Shown: one piece after another, positions 1-7,130 of the stretch
Layout: each line of letters starts with the position of its first letter
Numbering within the stretch: position 1 is the first letter of the stretch
Source: Gammaproteobacteria bacterium
Lineage (GTDB): Bacteria > Pseudomonadota > Gammaproteobacteria > Chromatiales > Chromatiaceae
Length of the DNA: 7,130 nucleotides
Direction: 5' to 3'
NCBI GenBank assembly: GCA_006227775.1
Contig: SBFV01000050.1
Location: 1-7,130 of the forward strand
Notes under the pieces: generated by a model
Seen by the model: only the letters and a program-made list of their open reading frames with translations
The model's database searches: none
Told to the model about the DNA's origin: nothing
Translations under genes and position numbers: made by a program

Positions 1-23
1 CATCGTCCGACCCGGGAAACGAT

Positions 24-47
24 CAAGCCGGCCAGTCGGCCGGCTTG
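24..47 (-). terminator. Perfect 10-bp inverted repeat, possible rpoC terminator or leader hairpin
   Basis: On the minus strand CAAGCCGGCC pairs with GGCCGGCTTG around a GACT loop. This is a strong GC-rich hairpin, 78 bases after the rpoC stop codon. What follows is ATCGTTTCCC, a poor U-tract, so intrinsic termination is uncertain. It also lies only a few bases after the predicted start of the promoter at 61-89, so it may instead be a 5' leader hairpin of the downstream transcript. The structure is clear; the function is not. Confidence 0.5.
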
Positions 48-60
48 GCTAAGACGCGGA

Positions 61-89
61 AGTATAGGTTCGGCCCTAAGCCCTGTCAA
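61..89 (-). promoter_or_regulatory. Sigma-70-type promoter downstream of rpoC
   Basis: On the minus strand a perfect -35 box TTGACA (89-84) is followed by a 17-base spacer and a -10 box TATACT (66-61), one mismatch from consensus. The start of transcription would be near 53-56, after a GC-rich discriminator TCCGCG. It lies about 35 bases past the rpoC stop and points away from rpoC, so it should serve the next gene to the left, outside the window. In many proteobacteria the str operon (rpsL-rpsG-fusA-tuf) follows rpoC. That identity is inferred, since no part of the next gene is clearly visible here. Confidence 0.7.
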
Positions 90-108
90 CCTTGCGGCAG
101 GTCTCAGG

Positions 109-125
109 AACTCCCCGGAGGGGGT

Positions 126-126
<1 letters not shown>
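109..126 (-). other. Small hairpin overlapping the rpoC stop codon
   Basis: In the transcript AACCCCC, which begins with the last base of the UAA stop codon, can pair with GGGG and, past a bulged A, with GUU, around a UCC loop. This is seven base pairs with one bulge. No U-tract follows, so it is not a convincing terminator. It may be incidental in GC-rich DNA. Confidence 0.25.
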
Positions 127-4472
<4,346 letters not shown>

Positions 4473-4479
4473 TGCAGTG

Positions 4480-4484
4480 TCTCC
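4480..4484 (-). promoter_or_regulatory. Ribosome binding site of rpoC
   Basis: On the minus strand this reads GGAGA, and GGAG ends 8 bases before the TTG start codon of rpoC, which is good spacing. It supports the weak TTG codon as the true start. The same GGAG can pair with a CTCC just upstream (plus-strand 4490-4493) to make a small hairpin with a 5-base loop. That would partly hide the site; the effect is an inference. Confidence 0.8.
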
Positions 4485-4495
4485 GTGAAGGAGGG

Positions 4496-4518
4496 CTCGG
4501 GGGCCTAAGCCCCACGAG
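4496..4518 (-). other. Stem-loop in the rpoB-rpoC spacer, upstream of the rpoC ribosome binding site
   Basis: In the minus-strand transcript CTCG, a bulged U, and GGGGC pair with GCCCC and CGAG around a four-base UUAG loop. This gives nine G-C-rich base pairs with one bulge. It ends 11 bases before the GGAGA box of rpoC. No U-tract follows, so it is not a classical intrinsic terminator. A role in mRNA processing, stability or translation of rpoC is possible; none is shown by the sequence. Confidence 0.6.
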
Positions 4519-4551
4519 TCGGAAATGCAACTAGAACGTCGTTCCCTGGCT

Positions 4552-4582
4552 CGCGGCGGTACCTTAATGAGGCAGCGCCGCG
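4552..4582 (-). other. Stem-loop just after the rpoB stop codon
   Basis: CGCGGCG pairs perfectly with CGCCGCG (plus-strand arms 4552-4558 and 4576-4582) around a 17-base loop. In the transcript the stem begins 13 bases after the rpoB TGA. The bases after it are mixed, with no run of U, so transcription is expected to continue into rpoC. It could be an RNase target, a stabilising structure for the rpoB 3' end, or a partial attenuator. Confidence 0.5.
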
Positions 4583-4595
4583 GAGGCTCGGGGTC

Positions 4596-7130
4596 TCAGT
4601 CCTGTTCCAGTTCGACGTTGATACCGAGGGAACGAATCTCCTTGACCAGGACATTGAAGGACTCGGGCATGCCGGCATCCATGCGGTGATCGCCATCGAC
4701 GATGTTTTTGTACATCTTGGTGCGTCCGTTCACATCGTCGGACTTGACCGTGAGCATTTCCTGGAGGGTATAGGCGGCCCCATAGGCCTCCAGGGCCCAG
4801 ACCTCCATCTCCCCGAAGCGCTGGCCGCCGAACTGGGCCTTGCCGCCCAAAGGTTGCTGGGTGACCAGGCTGTAGGGACCGGTGGAGCGGGCATGCATCT
4901 TGTCGTCGACCAGGTGGTTCAGCTTAAGCATGTACATGTAACCCACGGTGACGGGGCGCTCGAAGGGATCTCCCGTCCGGCCATCGTAGAGTTGGGTCTG
5001 GGCCATGGGGATGTCCGTACCCGCGTTATCGCGTCCAGCCAGGCGCAGCATCTCCCGGATTTCCATCTCGGAGCAACCATCGAAGACCGGGGTCGCCAGA
5101 GGTACGCCCTTGGTCAGATTGCGCGCCAATGCCAGGATTTCCCCATCCGTCAGGCTATCCAGATCCTCGCGCTTGCCGCTGCTGTTATAGATCTGATCAA
5201 AGAAGGCGCGCAGCTCCGATACCGCGCGCTGGGTCCGCAACATGTCCTCGATACGCTGGCCCAGACCATGGGAGGCCCAACCGAGATGGGTCTCGAGGAC
5301 CTGGCCGACGTTCATGCGCGAAGGCACGCCGAGGGGGTTGAGAACGATGTCAACCGGCTCCCCATCGGCGGAGAAAGGCATATCCTCCACGGGGACGATC
5401 ATGGAGATAACGCCTTTGTTGCCATGACGCCCAGCCATCTTGTCACCGGGCTGGATGCGGCGTTTGACCGCCACATAGACCTTCACCATCTTCAGAACGC
5501 CGGGGGCCAGGTCATCACCTTGGGTGATCTTGCGTCTCTTCATCTCGAAGCGGGCGCGAAATTCCTCTCGCTGTTCCTTGATATGCTTGGCGATGGTCTC
5601 CATCTGGCTGGCCGCATCCTCGGCCCGCAGGCGAATTTCGAGCCACTTGTCGCGCGAATCCTGCTGGGCCAGTTCGTGCAGGTAGGTCTTGGTGATCTTG
5701 GCCCCGGCCTTGAGCCCCCGGGGCCCGCCATCGGCGACCTTAGCCACCAGCATCCGTTCGATGCGTTGGAAGGTGTCGTTCTCCATGATGCGCAACTGAT
5801 CATCCAGATCCTTCCGCACCCGTTCCAGTTCCATTTCCTCGATCTGATGGGCGCGCTTGTCCTTTTCGACGCCATCCCGGGTGAAGACCTGGACGTCAAC
5901 CACGGTCCCAGCCATCCCGGAAGGCAGACGCAGGGAGGTGTCCTTCACGTCGGAGGCCTTTTCACCGAAGATGGCGCGCAGCAGTTTTTCCTCGGGGGTG
6001 AGCTGCGTCTCCCCCTTAGGGGTGACCTTGCCGACCAGGATATCGCCATCGCGCACTTCCGCGCCCACGTAGATGATGCCGGATTCGTCGAGCTTGGCCA
6101 GGGCCGCCTCGCCCACGTTGGGGATGTCGGCGGAGATTTCTTCCGGGCCCAGCTTGGTATCCCGGGCCAGGCAGGTCAGTTCCTCGATGTGGATGGAGGT
6201 GAAGCGATCCTCCTGGACCACCCGTTCCGAGATCAGAATGGAGTCCTCGAAGTTGTAGCCATTCCAAGGCATGAAGGCGACGCGGAGATTCTGACCCAGG
6301 GCCAGTTCACCCATATCGGTGGAAGGACCGTCGGCCAGCACATCACCACGGGCGATCTGATCGCCCACCGCCACCAGAGGCCGTTGGTTGATGCAGGTAT
6401 TCTGGTTGGAGCGGGTGTACTTGGTCAGGTTATAGATGTCGACGCCAGGTACCCCCGGCTCGGCCTCGTCATCATTGACGCGCACCACGATACGTGCCGC
6501 GTCCACGGCCTCTACCACGCCACCCCGACGCGCAACTACGGTCACACCGGAGTCTATGGCCACCACCCGCTCCATACCAGTGCCCACCAAGGGCTTCTCG
6601 GCGCGCAGGGTCGGCACGGCCTGGCGCTGCATGTTGGACCCCATCAGGGCACGGTTGGCATCGTCATGCTCGAGGAAGGGGATGAGGGAGGCCGCGACGG
6701 AGACGATCTGGCGCGGCGAGACGTCCATGTACTGGACCTCGTCCGGGGCCTTCATGGTGAACTCGTTCTGATGGCGGCAGGATACCAGGGCATCCGTCAA
6801 CCTACCCTCTTCGTCCAGGGTGGCGTTGGCCTGAGCGATGACGAAATGCCCCTCGTCAATGGCGGACAGATAGTGGATCTGGTCGGTGACCTGGCCGTTT
6901 TCCACCTGACGATAGGGGGTCTCCAGAAAGCCATACCGGTTGGTACGGGCGAAGACGGCCAGCGAGTTGATGAGGCCGATATTGGGCCCTTCCGGGGTCT
7001 CGATAGGGCAAACGCGACCATAGTGGGTCGGATGCACGTCGCGCACCTCGAAACCAGCGCGCTCCCGCGCCAGACCGCCGGGACCCAGGGCGGATACGCG
7101 GCGTTTGTGGGTAACCTCCGACAAGGGGTT
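4596..7130 (-). CDS. rpoB: DNA-directed RNA polymerase subunit beta, C-terminal 844 residues (5' end outside window)
   Basis: This is the beta subunit of RNA polymerase, partner of beta-prime. The frame is open to the right edge and its first codon there reads Asn, equivalent to E. coli N519, so about 520 N-terminal codons lie outside. The TTG at 7124-7122 is an internal Leu (L521 equivalent), not a start. Visible parts, counted from the edge, are the end of rifampicin cluster I (H526 and S531 equivalents at residues 8 and 13), cluster II (CPIETPEGPNIGL, about 40-53), the flap-tip segment (about 378-392), a lineage-specific insertion (about 430-537), the active-site motif GDKMAGRHGNKG with lysines 564 and 572 (E. 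coli K1065 and K1073), and the conserved C-terminal clamp region (about 748-793). It ends in TGA. The part from L521 is about 20 residues longer than in E. coli, mainly through the insertion. No frameshift is seen. Confidence 0.99.
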   Translation of the reverse strand, partial: NPLSEVTHKRRVSALGPGGLARERAGFEVRDVHPTHYGRVCPIETPEGPNIGLINSLAVFARTNRYGFLETPYRQVENGQVTDQIHYLSAIDEGHFVIAQANATLDEEGRLTDALVSCRHQNEFTMKAPDEVQYMDVSPRQIVSVAASLIPFLEHDDANRALMGSNMQRQAVPTLRAEKPLVGTGMERVVAIDSGVTVVARRGGVVEAVDAARIVVRVNDDEAEPGVPGVDIYNLTKYTRSNQNTCINQRPLVAVGDQIARGDVLADGPSTDMGELALGQNLRVAFMPWNGYNFEDSILISERVVQEDRFTSIHIEELTCLARDTKLGPEEISADIPNVGEAALAKLDESGIIYVGAEVRDGDILVGKVTPKGETQLTPEEKLLRAIFGEKASDVKDTSLRLPSGMAGTVVDVQVFTRDGVEKDKRAHQIEEMELERVRKDLDDQLRIMENDTFQRIERMLVAKVADGGPRGLKAGAKITKTYLHELAQQDSRDKWLEIRLRAEDAASQMETIAKHIKEQREEFRARFEMKRRKITQGDDLAPGVLKMVKVYVAVKRRIQPGDKMAGRHGNKGVISMIVPVEDMPFSADGEPVDIVLNPLGVPSRMNVGQVLETHLGWASHGLGQRIEDMLRTQRAVSELRAFFDQIYNSSGKREDLDSLTDGEILALARNLTKGVPLATPVFDGCSEMEIREMLRLAGRDNAGTDIPMAQTQLYDGRTGDPFERPVTVGYMYMLKLNHLVDDKMHARSTGPYSLVTQQPLGGKAQFGGQRFGEMEVWALEAYGAAYTLQEMLTVKSDDVNGRTKMYKNIVDGDHRMDAGMPESFNVLVKEIRSLGINVELEQD

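Noticed and set aside
1..3. ATG on the minus strand at the left edge as the start of the next gene.
   Set aside because: No convincing ribosome binding site precedes it and no codons beyond it are visible. It could be a chance ATG, so it was not annotated.
4473..4595. A separate promoter for rpoC inside the spacer.
   Set aside because: No pair of -35 and -10 boxes with suitable spacing and more than weak similarity was found on the minus strand.
7122..7124. TTG at 7124 as the start of a short beta-like gene of 842 codons.
   Set aside because: The frame stays open to the window edge, and the codons there (Asn-Pro-Leu) match the inside of the rifampicin cluster. It is an internal Leu of rpoB.

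Overview
The window is an ordinary core-genome locus: the distal part of an rpoBC operon, read from right to left on the minus strand. From the right edge it holds the last 844 codons of rpoB (beta subunit of RNA polymerase), a 123-base spacer, the whole of rpoC (beta-prime subunit, 1448 codons), and 125 bases of downstream DNA. The two genes cover almost the whole window. Every long plus-strand reading frame lies antisense to them and is read as a shadow of GC-rich coding DNA.

The proteins point to a GC-rich gammaproteobacterium that is not an enteric. Beta-prime begins MKDLLK as in Escherichia coli, keeps E. coli residue numbering at the first zinc site, the catalytic triad, the second zinc site and the trigger loop, and beta ends in a gammaproteobacterial NVELEQD-like tail. 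Beta carries a longer lineage-specific insertion than E. coli, of the kind I recall from Pseudomonas-like and purple-sulfur-type gammaproteobacteria. A Chromatiales-type host is a guess; the window alone does not prove it.

Layout: 1-125, downstream region with a perfect inverted repeat (24-47) and a very good sigma-70-type promoter (61-89), both read on the minus strand. 126-4472, rpoC with a TTG start and a C-terminal tail about 42 residues longer than in E. coli. 4473-4595, rpoB-rpoC spacer with two GC-rich stem-loops and the rpoC ribosome binding site. 4596-7130, rpoB, cut by the window edge inside the rifampicin-resistance cluster I.

The two products form the catalytic centre of RNA polymerase together: beta supplies the lysines that bind the nucleotide and the RNA end, and beta-prime supplies the magnesium-binding aspartates, bridge helix and trigger loop. 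I see no mobile element, CRISPR array, tRNA, rRNA or undescribed gene system here. The items most worth a second look are in the non-coding ends and in the beta-prime tail.
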